From assembly GCF_030272615.1 (NCBI RefSeq), contig NC_081412.1, forward strand, positions 545,606,202 to 545,670,201: DNA of 64,000 nt, in the 5' to 3' direction. The translations under genes and the position numbers were made by a program. Shown in pieces: positions 33,801 through 45,079 of the stretch (the stretch's first letter is position 1; every line of letters begins with the position of its first letter). Origin of the DNA: Cryptomeria japonica. Taxonomy: Eukaryota > Streptophyta > Pinopsida > Cupressales > Cupressaceae. The notes beneath the pieces were generated by a model. That model was not told where the DNA came from. It saw only the letters and a list, made by a program, of their open reading frames with translations, and did not search any database.

Positions 33801-34950
33801 TGCATTTGTGCCTAAAATGCACTTTCAGCTCACCCCTCAAAATGGGTACCTGATAAACTCATCCAAATTGAATTTTGAAATTTGCATATCACTGAATAGG
33901 CCAAATGAAAGGTGTAGGACATTTTTCCTGAGCCTTACCCTTTGAAAATCAATTGGCTCCATTTTACCCTCTCTCAAACTAGGCCATTCAAACTGACTCA
34001 TTTGGAAATGCAAAACAAAAATTTGAATTGGGCCTCAAAACTTGACTCAAATTTAATGAGTCCCAACATCTTCTTTTTACATTCCACATTCGGTGGGTGA
34101 TCCACCTCATGTGGAATATTATATTGTTTCTCCTACCTACCACACTTATTTCCTACCTACCCTTGTTTCTTATTGAGCCACAAGTCATGTTTGTGTACTC
34201 AACATATCCATATAGCCTCGCCTATATAAGCAAACTCATATTCATTGTATGTAACTTTTGATGATCCAGTTGATCATTATTTTCATCTTGATAGAATACA
34301 ATTTATTCCTATCACTTTGTCTCTCTATTTTGTAATTTTCATTGAGCTCTTGATCTTGGCAAAATCTCACACTGATCCTTATCACCCATCACCCAAAACA
34401 AACCTTGAATGGTACAACAAGCTAGTAATTCATAAACATCTGTTGATTAAGGCCTAAACTACCTTGGAAACACATATAACATGCAGATGATTCTCCCTCT
34501 GGCAAGGTGGTGCCTCAGTTAAATGAAGATTTTTTTTTCATTGACAGTTGAATTAGTACAAAGCGATAGCTGGATGATTGAATTTTTTCTCTAGATAATT
34601 GATTTATTCCTTCCAATGATGGTGCTTAGCTATGATAATGGAATTAACTAAGATCTGTCCTAGTTGATGTTAAAAAATTTATCAAAATTCTAGAAACTGA
34701 CCTTAGTAACCCTCAATAATGATTTTACAACCAAAAATGGCATTTACCTGCAAAAAAAATTAGTACCATTGTAGTAAACTCAAAGTATCTCAAAATCCTC
34801 CATAAATAAGCACAATCATGATTCTTTAATGGAATCACTCAACATTCGAAGAAAGGATTTTTATCGTAGGTCCCAATGTGGAATTCAAAAGGGTTTTTTG
34901 TCCTCTCAACCCCTAAAGACACCAAGGGTTTTAATCCTTTGAATTTTCTA
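30880..34950. mobile_element. Second copy of the 4.6-kb LTR-like repeat, split by a 3-kb insertion
   Basis: The bases 30891-31331 align with about 4728-5090 (shared TTATAATAAACCCTAG, GGTATAAC, CTAGATTTGTAGTTGTTCA). The match stops at about 31331 and resumes at about 34373 (GATCCTTATCACCCATCACC), running to about 34950. It lacks both ends of the 4595-5954 copy. The break defines a nested insertion. Confidence 0.7.
31332..34372. mobile_element. Nested non-coding insertion of about 3.04 kb
   Basis: Its limits come from the interrupted flanking repeat. It contains no recognisable domain. A TATA-like CTATATAAG lies at 34221-34229, near the right end, as in an LTR promoter. A C-rich block at 32630-33230 contains nine GCCAC motifs within 230 bp. 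Matching LTRs or terminal repeats were not found by eye, so the class (LARD-like or other) is open. Confidence 0.5.
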
Positions 34951-35479
34951 CTCCTGATTTTCATTTTTTAGTTTGTTTCAAGAGAAGAAGACGGAAATGC
35001 AGAAAGTGTTTGTTTTCAAGTTTCACTCATCATGTTTTGATGCATACATTGGACATATTGCATTGAAAGAGAGTAGAACATTACATTTGCATTAAACCAC
35101 AAATATCACCATTACAAATCAAGTAAGCTTAAGCATATAATTGAAATCGGATTAGCATTACAATTTTCAGACTTGAAAATAGTTTCCAACCATGAATAGA
35201 TTACTCAGAAAATGATTAATACTGGAAACTGTGTGCTAAAATAGGACAAGGACAATTCACTAACCAATTTCTCAAGTCTTCTAACTTCACCAAATCTACT
35301 TAAGACAAATACGATATCAATCAGAAATGATAGGCAGCTTCAATATATGATTTCAGACCTCCAAGAGATGCCAATTTTGAACCCAGACGAAGCCCACATG
35401 CCAAGGGAAAATGTATGATCCTCCTAGTAAGGGTGACTTGCCTATAAAATTCAAAAAATTACCAAATTATTCAAATGAA
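34951..35479. other. No recognisable feature
   Basis: Non-coding sequence between the split repeat and the gag-like pseudogene on the minus strand. Confidence 0.5.
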
Positions 35480-36617
35480 CTATAAAAATGTGGTGCCCAT
35501 ATATGAGGAATACAATGAACAAGTACCCAAAATGATATTGGTCTCCCTCACTGAGTTATGAGCCAAAACATGAAATCTTGTCTCTCTGAAAATGAAGACC
35601 AACACACTGAAAAAGCACCGAATCATCACCAAACTTGAACAACACTCTAAGAAAGATCTGTACTTTTCAATAAGTATAGTTTCCTCCTTAGACAACCGTT
35701 TATGTATCCTAGCTGGCAGCAACCTTGTGATGTACATGATGAAAGCATCGTTCACCCTTATGTAATGTTCAATCTTGTGCACGTGGAGTTGCGGATAGCA
35801 CTTGTAAACTCGGTATTGTCCAGGCCCGTTCCCAACTTTGCCTTTGCATATCAATCCTTTGTACACAACATATCTGGTGAGTATGTAGACAAGGTAGGAA
35901 GTCATGTTGAATGTCTTCGTTTTCTCCAACCCTCTCAACTGGATGTCACGATAATCGATTATAATCTTCGCCAAATTTATCACTGTTCCTCCCACTATCT
36001 CTTCAATAAAATAGTACATTCATGTTTTAAATAACTCCCCTTAAGGTGCTTGCATGACTCAGTTGAGTAGAAATATCAAATCGATGTTCTCCTCCTTGAA
36101 GTTTGAACATAGGAGTCTCTTGGGTAACCTGGAGTGATGACGCCTTGTCTCAAGCCCACTCATTGTTGATAACTGTCATACACGATTCCAATCTTCTATC
36201 AAATTTAGCTTGGGCCTCTTCCTTGGTTCTCTCTTGCATCATTTTACATCTACGAATTCCAAATACTTCCATTGATTCCTCAACTAGATATGCAAGCACT
36301 ATCCCCTTAGGTGTTTTGATCATTTTGGTTTGAGGATCATAATGCTTCACACACTCAATTACAAGCTCATTGCACTAAATGGATGGTGGAAAACTAGCTA
36401 CTTGGTAGATTCCACTCTCCATGATATTAGCTGACAAGGTGGATGGGAGATGATTCTTTGTTCCAAACATTCTCTGCCTCATCTGTTTCATGTCCATGTA
36501 TTCCATGTTAGTGTCTCCAATATTCTTCCATCAGGATGATATCTACGATTCTGGATAGTAACCCTCTTGCACAATCTTCAATTGATTTTTCCTCATTGAT
36601 ATCCCCGCCTTAGACAT
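35480..36617 (-). pseudogene. Gag-like protein of unknown family, copy A (broken)
   Basis: I do not recognise the family by name. The frame begins with ATG at 36615-36617 (MSKAGISMRKNQLK), is hit by a stop after about 24 codons, and then continues in pieces: 36150-36350 (GIVLAYLVEESMEVFG) and 35480-36019, 179 codons (YFIEE, QYRVYKCYPQLHVHK, RVNDAFIMYITRLL, RLSKEE). It is homologous to copy B at 48300-52835: about 35 of 82 aligned residues are identical by eye across the CYP-NDAF-RLS block. Its place directly behind an LTR and PBS is where gag sits, so a Gag-side product is the best inference. A domesticated or accessory ORF remains possible. Confidence 0.6.
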
Positions 36618-37303
36618 GGTACTTGTATGAAACAGAAGTTAATATCCTGGTAAAAATAGCTATAATAACGTATTTTCAGAATTTTCTAAGTTTTGATTTT
36701 TCAAAATATTTTCACATTTATGAGTTCAAAATCAGAAATTTAAACAATGAGGAACATAAATTCTGAAAATTGAATGAATCTTGATCAAATGAGGTATATT
36801 TCCTCTCTTAAAACCTTGTTTTCAAACCTAATACAAGTTTGATCACAATTGCAAAGTTTGAAAACACCCTGCTAACACTCAAAAAATGGAGGATTTTGAT
36901 ACTTGAAACACCTTTCTAGATCTGAATACGCTTATCAATGCTCAGAAAATGAATGATTTTGGATGCCAAAATGTTGTATCAGGTTTGATTTTTTGAGTAT
37001 AATGTTTGAATATGACCCCCTTAAGTATAAAAAATATGAAATCTTGGTGTATTTAGAATGTCCAGGTCTGAATTCCTTGGTTTAAAGTTTGAGAACACCC
37101 CTATGAATTACATTTAATGGCTAGAAATGATCACAACCATGGCACACTTCCACATACAAGGCGATTTGCCTCTTTAGACCTGAAAATGACCATGCCTTGG
37201 CCAAAGTTGATGGCTGGAAATGATTTTTTGGTTTGAGAATGTTGTTGGAAATGAAGCTTCAGACCTCGAATCAGCAATGGTACCCCCTGAATATTGTCAC
37301 AAA
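36618..37303 (-). other. Leader between PBS and gag-like start
   Basis: AT-rich sequence without ORF, of a length normal for a Ty3/gypsy leader. Phrases such as TTTGAAAACACCC and CTGAATNCGCTTAT recur loosely. Confidence 0.45.
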
Positions 37304-37321
37304 CTCTCGACAAAGGCGCCA
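37304..37321 (-). promoter_or_regulatory. tRNA-Asp-like primer binding site
   Basis: The minus strand reads TGGCGCCTTTGTCGAGAG, close to the TGGCGCCGTTGTCGGGGA type used by Tat and Athila elements and complementary to tRNA-Asp. The changes are consistent with decay. Confidence 0.7.
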
Positions 37322-38280
37322 AACACACACTTGGGAAAAATCGCACCCCTTGAATGATAGGGCACCTTTAGCCAACCTTTTAACTGTCACATCAAGCACA
37401 ATATAATAATATTTAAGCACTAGGCTGGGTCTCTTATTCATGTTTTTGCCTTACAAATTCACCACACAACCAATGAGGGATAAAAGTGTATCTTTACCAA
37501 CACATGGGAAAATTGACTTGCATTGGGATCTCAACACTTGGCATTTTTTAACATGTTTGATCATTAAATGTGTGGTGAGGGAAAATCGACCCCAATTGGG
37601 ACACATCTATCTTTTAAATTTCACTTGGATTCACCTTTCATCCACCTGGGGCAAAATCTCACCCCATCTAGACACATAATTTCATTAAAATTCACCTCAA
37701 ATTGCCAATTATAACCTTGAAGAGAAAATCAACCCTCATTTGGACAAATAATTTCCATTACTTAATTCATTTTCATCCCCAAATCCACTCTAGGGGAAAA
37801 TCAAACTCCATTTGGACAATTAAAATCAATCATTTCATGTAAAAACACTTCTTGGTGGAAATTTACTCTTCATCTGGATAAAAGATCTCATTAAAAATTA
37901 TTAAATTTCATCAAAATGCTCTCTAGGGGAAATTTGAACTCCATATGGACAACTAAAATCAATAAAAATTCATAATTTCATCCCCTGTGGAAAAACAAAC
38001 CTCATCGAGACAACATAAATTTGTCCACACTTTGCTCTGTCTTGCTCATTTCCCTCTCTAGTGGAAATTCGAACATAATCTAGACAAGTAATTGCACCTA
38101 ACTTGGTCATTTACCTCCTGGTGGAAAAACATGGGTCATTGGGACTCACTTTCCTTGTACATTTTCGCTCATAAAGGCTTGCTGGAAAAACGACCTCCAT
38201 TAGGACAACCTCAGTAGAGAATCTAGATGCATTAAGATTTTCCTCAAAAAAAGTTGTCCATGAGGGAAAAACGCACTTCA
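37322..38280 (-). repeat. Tat-like LTR, inner part, with degenerate tandem array
   Basis: From about 37500 a phrase of the type GTGGAAAAAC-x-x-CTCCATTGGGACAA recurs every 60-75 bp (for example near 37580, 37650, 37722, 37795, 37857, 37926, 37988, 38060, 38120, 38182 and 38264). The last unit is cut by the Copia element and resumes at 44356. Confidence 0.75.
38276..38280. repeat. Target-site duplication CTTCA, left copy
   Basis: Repeated at 44356-44360. Joining the flanks restores one unit of the host array (GGAAAAACGCACTTCA then TTGGGACA). Confidence 0.93.
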
Positions 38281-39494
38281 TGTTGGCCATTTGGTGGAAT
38301 TGATTATGTGTTACATTGATGTTTTATCATTGATGTCAACACTTGTTGTTTGGATGCTTTACTGACACCCTTCTGGTCCCGGTAGGTTGTGTGGTTTCTA
38401 GTTAACTTGGATCTGGTAGACTCTGGTATAGTCTAGTTGTGGAATTGGCTTGTTCGTGTTACTGATACTTATATATTTGGTTAGTTGGTTTCAGTTTGGT
38501 GATTGGATGCTATCCTGCTTGCTTAGAAGATTGGTTTCTAGTTTCAGCAAGGGTTTCACCGACAGAGATTTTGATGGAGATATTTGATGGATTGCATAAG
38601 TGGTGTTGGTGCAGCTTCCGATAGAGTTTCAGGATGTTGTTGGTGATCATGTTCGAGACTTGGCAGACTGGAGATAATTGTTGAAGCGTGTGGACCTATA
38701 CTTGGTTGTGGTTGATCTAGTTTATGGACCGGCTTTAATATAACATGTGGACAGGACCTATTGATTTATTTCTGGGATGTCTTATGTGTTGATATTACTT
38801 GTTTGGTCTAAGGCCAACATGGTTTGTAATTATGTAATTGGTTTATTGTCTGGCGGTCGACCTGATTGTTTATGGTTGAGGGTTTGTATATATAAATGTA
38901 AGATCTCATTGTAGATCATCATGGTTAATGTAAGAGGTCATGGTCAAGGAATGTAATGTATGAATAATGTAATATCATTCAAGAAGAGGAGTTGGTCGAT
39001 CATTGGAGATCGAATTGGGTTTATGTAAGAGGATTTAGTCCTCCAGTATTGAGCTTAATCGGAACTGTACTCTAGCATAGGAGATGCAATCTTTTATAGT
39101 TCAACACTTCTCCGGATTGTAGTCTGGATTTATATGTAGTCAGTTTGACTCCTTTTGTGATGAGAAGTGTGCTCTAGGCTATTGGCCTTCCTGCAAGTGC
39201 AGGCCCCTTCATTGTAATTCACATACTCACTGTAGAAGTATTATCTGACTATGGGTAGGCTTCCCACCATGGTTTTTCCCTTTACCGGGTTTTCCATGTA
39301 CAAATCTTGGTGCTATGTGGATGGGTTCTATTCTGTAATTATTGTTTATGCTTAATTGGTTTAACTGCTATTTTGGTATTATTGTTTTGGGTTCCGGTAT
39401 TAAAAGTTTAAATTGTTAATGCTTCTGGCAATATGTGACAACCGATTCACCCTCCTCCTCTTAGTTGTCTTCTGGTTATCTGAATTGTCTAACA
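38281..39494 (+). repeat. Copia 5' LTR
   Basis: 1214 bp from TGTTGGCCATTTGG to TGTCTAACA. It includes the phrase CCATGGTTTTTCCC-x-GGGTTTTCCATGTA (about 39268-39302), shared with the other copia LTRs here. Confidence 0.93.
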
Positions 39495-39496
39495 AT

Positions 39497-39507
39497 TGGT
39501 ATCAGAG
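39497..39507 (+). promoter_or_regulatory. Copia primer binding site (tRNA-iMet)
   Basis: TGGTATCAGAG lies two bases after the LTR end, the standard initiator tRNA-Met site of Ty1/copia elements. Confidence 0.9.
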
Positions 39508-39552
39508 TTTTGGTCCTCTCTACAGAAAGCTTAACTGCTTGAGGAAGATCCT

Positions 39553-41358
39553 ATGGCAACTAATAGTTCAAGTTCATCCAGTTCTTCTGGAGCTATCTTT
39601 CGAAGGGATATTCTGAGGCTTGATGGAATAAACTACACAGTATGGAAGATTCAAATGGAGACTCATCTGAGATGTGTTGGCAAGGAGATTTGGGAGATCA
39701 CACAGAATGGTGTCACACCCTATAATCCGGGATTTGGCAATCTTCCTCTGAAAAACCTGGACAAGGAGCTTGAGAATGATTGTAGAGCAAGAGAAGCCCT
39801 CTTGTGTGCACTTTGTGATCAATAGATAATGGAATTAACATACAAATCATCTGGAAAGGCTATATGGGATAAGTTGGAGACTCTTAATAAAGGTGACCCT
39901 ACAATGAAGATTGCTAAACTTGATGGTTACCGGGTGAGATATGAAAATTTGAAGATGGAAGAAGATGAAAGGATTACTGCATTCATGGAAAGGGTAAATG
40001 AGATTGTTATGGGAATTCAATATTGTGGTGGAGCTCTAAGCGAAGATGAAATTATTTCTAAAGTCCCGAGAACCCTACCACTGGCTTACAAAATGAAGGC
40101 TACTTCTATTAATGAGTTGAGAATAATGGCTAATACATCTGTCAACAAAGATACCTTGGTTGGGAAACTATCTGCTTTTGAACTTGAGGAATTTGGACCT
40201 TCTAGAGCTATGAAGGTTGAACCTTCTTTTTATGCATCTACATTTGCAATGGGTAAGCAAGACTGGAAAGCTTTATATGCAAAAGAATTAGAAGATATAA
40301 AGAGAGAAGATGATGAGTTTGAGCAACTTGAAGCACTATTTGCTAGGAGAGTACCTAAAGGACCAGTAGGAAGTAAGTATGAAGGAAAAGCACCTTTTAA
40401 ATGTTTTGCATGTAATAAGATTGGTCATTTTGCATCCAGATGTTCTGAAAAGAATTCAAGATTTGAAGAAAGAGTTAAAAGGTCATTTAAGCTTAACCCT
40501 AGATATCAGAACAAATATAGATTCAAGAAAAATAGAGACAAATCATGCTACATAGCGGATGAGGAAGGCATTACTAATTTAGATGATGAACTGACAAAAG
40601 ACTCTGCTAGTGGATCCGATAATGGGAAGGACTGGGTATTCTTGGCTATCAAGGAAGATGATCCAGTACTAGAAGAGAATGTACCCGAGGAGAAGGCACT
40701 TGCTGCTAAAATTGAAGACAAAGATGAATGGGTTATTGATAGTGGTTGTTCATATCATATGACTGGAGATAAAGGGAAGTTTCTACCTTTGCAAGAATCT
40801 GATGGTGGACTAGTTAGATTTGGAGATGACAATCCATGTGTGATTAAAAGAAAAGGAACTATATCATTGGATGGTAAGAACAATACTGACAATGTTTATT
40901 ATGTTGAAGGTTTGAAGTATAATCTTTTGAGTGTAGGACAACTGGTAGATAAGGGATTTCAATTACAATTCAAGGATGGAAAATGCAAAATCATTAACAG
41001 ATCTGGCTTAGAGATTGCAATCGGTACTCAGACAAAAGGTAACATATTTCATTTGAACTCCGGTGAGAAGACATGTTTGATTACACAGATTGATGAGAGT
41101 TGTCTATGGCATAAAAGGTTGTGTCATGTGAATTTTGATTGCATTATGAAGAACAATTCAACTAAGGTTGTTAGAGATATACCTAAGATTATGAAGCCCT
41201 ATAATCCAGTATGTAAAGAATGTCAAATGGGTAAACAGGTCAGAACCTCTTTTAGGAGTATACAAGATAAATCAAATAATGTTCTTGATCTTATTCATAC
41301 CATTTGTGTGGCCCTACTAGAGTTAAAAGTTTTCATGGTAATAGATATTTCATGCTAA
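39553..41358 (+). pseudogene. Copia gag - protease - pre-integrase, one in-frame stop
   Basis: ATG at 39553 opens a polyprotein with a Ser-rich start and the Copia Gag phrase LDGINYTVWKIQMETHL. A TAG at 39823-39825 interrupts it; the same frame then runs to 41358. The Gag continues to a zinc knuckle CFACNKIGHFASRC at 40402-40443 (all four ligands intact). Protease follows as WVIDSGCSYHMTGD with GAT at 40738-40740. The GAG-pre-integrase finger is next: CLWHKRLCHVNF and VCKECQMGKQ at about 41100-41240. A frameshift near 41300-41320 moves integrase into another frame. A single stop plus one frameshift is enough to abolish the polyprotein. Confidence 0.92.
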
Positions 41359-41921
41359 TCATTGATGATTATTCTAGAATGATGTGGGTTACTTTTTTGA
41401 GAGAGAAATCTGAAGCACTTGATAAATTTAAAATCTTTAAGGCTAAGGTGGAAACTGAGACAGGATTGAAGATTAAATGTTTGAGATCAGATCATGGTGG
41501 AGAATTTACATCCAATGAGTTTAATAACTTTTGTGACAAGCATGGTATAAGAAGACAATTTTCTGCTCCCTGGACACCTCAACAGAATGGAGTTGTGGAA
41601 AGGAAAAACAGAACTATCTTGGATGCTTCTAGAACAATGATGATGGAAACTAATCTACCTCATATCTACTCGACAAAAGTAGTGAGTACAATGATTTATA
41701 CATTCAACATAGTACATATCAAAGGAGAACCCGATAAGACACCTTATGAATTATGGTTTGGCAATACACCTACAATTAAGTATTTCAAAATCTTTGGTAG
41801 CAAATATTATATCAGGAGAGATGGTACTATTGAGAAATTTGATCCTAGATGTGATGAAGGCATATTTCTTGGTTATTCTAATGAAAACAAAGCATATAGA
41901 TGTTATAACAAGAGATTATAG
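41304..41921 (+). pseudogene. Copia integrase core, frameshifted from gag
   Basis: This would catalyse cDNA insertion. The catalytic residues are all visible: D in LIIDDYSRMMWV, D in CLRSDHGGEF and E in NGVVERKNRT. The C-terminal domain continues with YELWFGNTP and GIFLGYSNENKAYRCYN, the usual Copia signature, then stops at 41921. Related but broken sequence continues to about 42240 (TPRYVRLNHFEDQIIG), the segment that normally leads into RT. Confidence 0.92.
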
Positions 41922-42246
41922 AGAATTTTGGAGAGTGCTAATGTCAAAGTAGATGAGCTGAACAGAAGTCAAATCACAATTTATGAGAAGGAGCGGGCAA
42001 TGGAAATGATTATATCTGAACCGGTAGCACCTTTACCGGAATAGAGAGTTGAACCTATTACTCCAGCAACATCAGAGAATTCTACAGTAACTGAAGAACA
42101 CAAAAGAGGAACAAAGAGTCAGAAGACTCCTAGGTATGTGAGATTGAATCATTTTGAAGATCAAATCATTGGGGATAAGATCAATGGAGTGATGACAAGA
42201 AAAACACTAACAACTAATGAGGTAAGTTTAATTTCACAAATTGAAC

Positions 42247-42709
42247 TGGATCAGTAATTGAGGCATGTAAAGATTATGGAGAGACTTTCGGTGGAGCTTT
42301 CTTTCTTGGAAAGAAGTTGGTTTCATGGATCAGCAAGAAACAGTCATGTACTTCTTTATCTACTATTGAAGATGAGTATGTTGTTGTTGCTTCTAACTAT
42401 ACACAAGTTTTATGGATGAAGCAAATGTTGAAGGATATAAAGGTGGATTGTGATGCACCGGTAGTTATTCACTGTGATAACTCTACTGCTATTGATATAT
42501 CAAAGAATCTAGTATTTTATTCTAAGACAAAGCACATATCTATCAAGTATAAATTTTTGAAGGATAAGGTGGAAGCAAATGAAGTTAGACTAGTTTACGT
42601 GAACACTAAAGAACATATTGCAGATATTTTCACTAAATCATTATCCAAGGAATCATTTGAGTACCTAAGAGACAAATTGGGGGTTTCTGCCCCTCCGATA
42701 GAGACTTGA
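42247..42709 (+). pseudogene. Copia RNase H, joined to the integrase tail across an RT deletion
   Basis: The frame reads IEACKDYGETFGGAFFLGKKLVSWISKKQ and on, so the start of the RT domain (IEACKD) is fused directly to the RNase H phrase GGAFFLG. The whole RT palm with YVDD is absent. RNase H features that remain: CTSLSTIEDEYV, IHCDNSTAI, KTKHISIKYKFLKD and HIADIFTKSL. The frame is open to 42709. The upstream frame (from 42200) ends in a stop at about 42255. Confidence 0.9.
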
Positions 42710-42864
42710 TTGATGCAGTTTGGCATCAGTCCAACATGCATTATCTGATATACTATTCATTCCGGCACTGATGCGGGATACTATTGCTCAAGGGGAGTAG
42801 TCAGCTTTGAGATTCAAAGGCTTATATTTTTGCATTGATATTTCTGTCAGATTTCTGGCATTGA

Positions 42865-43084
42865 TGTCAAAGGGGGAGAGATATTGATGTGAAAAAGATA
42901 AAGGAAGAAAATAATAAATTTCAAAGGGAGAGAAAATATTATTCAAAGGGGGATACATATTGATATTCAGAGCTATATGTAGGTGATTACTGGTTGTCTT
43001 CCATAGGGGGAGACTTGTTTGGCATTTCTTGGTACTTAGATGTTTTTCCAATCTAGTGTTGCCATCAATGCCAAAGGGGGATAT
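42865..43084 (+). promoter_or_regulatory. Cluster of polypurine-tract-like motifs before the Copia 3' LTR
   Basis: AAAGGGGGA or close variants occur at about 42869, 42922 (AAAGGGAGA), 42944, 43005 (ATAGGGGGA) and 43071. The last, CAAAGGGGGATAT, abuts the LTR and is the likely functional tract. Confidence 0.75.
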
Positions 43085-43673
43085 TGTTGGCCATTTGGTG
43101 GAATTGATTATGTGTTGCATTGATGTCTTTTTATTGATGTCAACACTAGCTATTTGGATGCTTTACCGACACCCTACTGGTTCTGATAGTTTGTGTGTTT
43201 TTTGGTTAACTTGGATCTGGTATAGTCTAGTGATGGAATTGGCTTGTTCATGTTACTTATACTTATATATTTGGTCAGTTGGTTTCGATCTGGTGATTGG
43301 ATGCTATCCTGCTTGCTGAGAAGATTGGTTTCTAGTTCCGGTGAGGGTTTCACCAGCAAATCTTTTGATGGAGATCTTTGATGGATTTCATAAGTGGTGT
43401 TGGTGCAACTTCTAATAGAGTTTCAAGATGTTGTTGGTGAGTATGTTCGAGACTTGGCGGATTGGAGATCATTGCTTAAGCGTGTGGACCTATACTTGGT
43501 CCCGATTAATCTAGGTTATGGACCAACTTTAATGTAACATGTGTACATGACTTATTGATGTATTTCTAGGATGTCTTATATGTTGATATTACTTGTTTGG
43601 TCTAAGGCTGACATGGTTTGTAATTATGTAATTGGTTTATTATCTGGTGGCCAACCTGATTGTTTATGGTCGA

Positions 43674-43766
<93 letters not shown>

Positions 43767-44355
43767 AGATCTCATTGTAGATCATCATGGTTAATGTAAG
43801 AGGTCATGGTCAAGGAATGTAATGTACGAATAATGTAATATCAGGCAGAGGAATTGGTCGATCATTGGAGATCAAATTGGGTTTATGTAAGAGGATTTAG
43901 TCCTCCAGTATTGAGCTCAATCGGAACTGTACTCTGGCATAGGAGATGCTATCTTTTGCAGTTCAACACTTCTCTGGATTGTATTTTGGATTTATATGTA
44001 GTCAATGAGACTCCTTATGTGATGAGCAGTGTGCTCTAGGCTATTGGCCTTCCTGCAAGTGTAGGCCCCTTCATTGTAATTCACATACTTACTACAGAAG
44101 TATTATCTGACGGTGGGTAGGCCTCCCACCATGGTTTTTCTATTTACCATGTTTTCCACGTACAAATCTTGGTGTTATGTGGATGGATTTTATTTTGTAA
44201 TTACTTTTTATGCTTAATTGGTTTAACTACTATTCTGGTATTATTGTTTTGGGTTTTCGTATTAAAAGTTGAAATTGCTAATGCTTCTGGTAATCTGTGA
44301 TAATTGATTCACTACCCCCTCTCAGTTGTCTTTCGGTTATTTGAACTATCTAACG
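43085..44355 (+). repeat. Copia 3' LTR with a long TA tract
   Basis: 1271 bp, collinear with the 5' LTR except for a TA expansion at 43679-43762. Its last base is G where the 5' LTR has A. Confidence 0.93.
43679..43762. repeat. (TA)42 microsatellite
   Basis: 84 bases of uninterrupted TA. The same position in the 5' LTR (about 38888-38895) holds only TATATATAAA. Confidence 0.98.
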
Positions 44356-45079
44356 CTTCATTGGGACATGGACCACTTTTTATCATAGAATCAACTCTTT
44401 TGTTAAAAAATGGAGTGGAAAGTCATACTCCATCAGAACAAAGTCCATTTTTGCCTTTATTACTTAGTGGAAAAATGCCTCCCATTGGGACAACTCACTT
44501 TTATGCCTTAATTTCATGGGAAAAAACATCTTCCATCGGGACTATGATGATTTTCACACTGTAAAAGCCTAAACTTATCAATTTTTTCCATTTTTCTCAA
44601 TGGAAATTCTATTTCCATTGGGACTATTAACATTTTAACTAGATTTGAGGGGTGGAAAACAAGGGTCAATCCTGAATTTGTGCAATTTTGACATATTAAA
44701 CCTCCTAGGAGTGGAAAAATGACTCCAATCGGGACCTTTGACACTCTAGCATAAAATTCACCCCAATTTGTAACATCCAAACATATTTTACACTCACATT
44801 CAAAAACTTGTTGCAACCTCAAGGCTTAGACAAAATTTAGGATCAATTTACATTTTGACATTTTTTAACATTTGATCCTATTGACTTCAAAAAATTTAAA
44901 ATTTAAGCATTGCTAGCACATTCAAGACCTCTGAGCATGACCACATAAAAAATGAGACTCTAGCATTGAAAGATCAAAATTGCCACCTAATTGCCAAAAA
45001 CCCTAAAACTAACAAAAGTAGAGAGCAAGAAAGAGGGGTCCCCATTTACAATGGGGTGATGCGTGGAAAGGTCACAACA
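44356..45079 (-). repeat. Tat-like LTR, outer part, with array continuation
   Basis: CTTCA (44356-44360) repeats the Copia target. Array units continue near 44410, 44468, 44517, 44602, 44652 and 44712. The LTR start TGTTGTGACC reads on the minus strand from 45079, followed by a GCATCACCCCATTG phrase. Confidence 0.75.

Larger units (their letters stand above)
38281..44355 (+). mobile_element. Ty1/copia retrotransposon with RT deleted
   Basis: LTRs at 38281-39494 and 43085-44355 start TGTTGGCCATTTGG and end CTAACA or CTAACG. A CTTCA duplication flanks the element. The interior has PBS, gag, protease, integrase and RNase H, but the RT domain between integrase and RNase H is missing. The LTRs differ by roughly 12 percent in the first 130 bases, so the insertion is old. 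Confidence 0.94.
35480..45079 (-). mobile_element. Tat-like Ty3/gypsy element, 5' half (LTR - PBS - gag), truncated
   Basis: On the minus strand an LTR starts TGTTGTGACC at 45079 and ends just before a tRNA-Asp-like PBS at 37304-37321. A leader of about 690 bp and a gag-like pseudogene (36617-35480) follow, after which the element is cut. Without the Copia guest (38281-44360) the LTR is about 1.67 kb. The left flank lacks pol and a 3' LTR. The element entered the Ty3/gypsy fragment at 45080-45660. Confidence 0.7.

Noticed and set aside
43571-43780. Open frame containing a long Tyr-Ile repeat
   Set aside because: It is only the (TA)42 microsatellite read as codons inside a Copia LTR.
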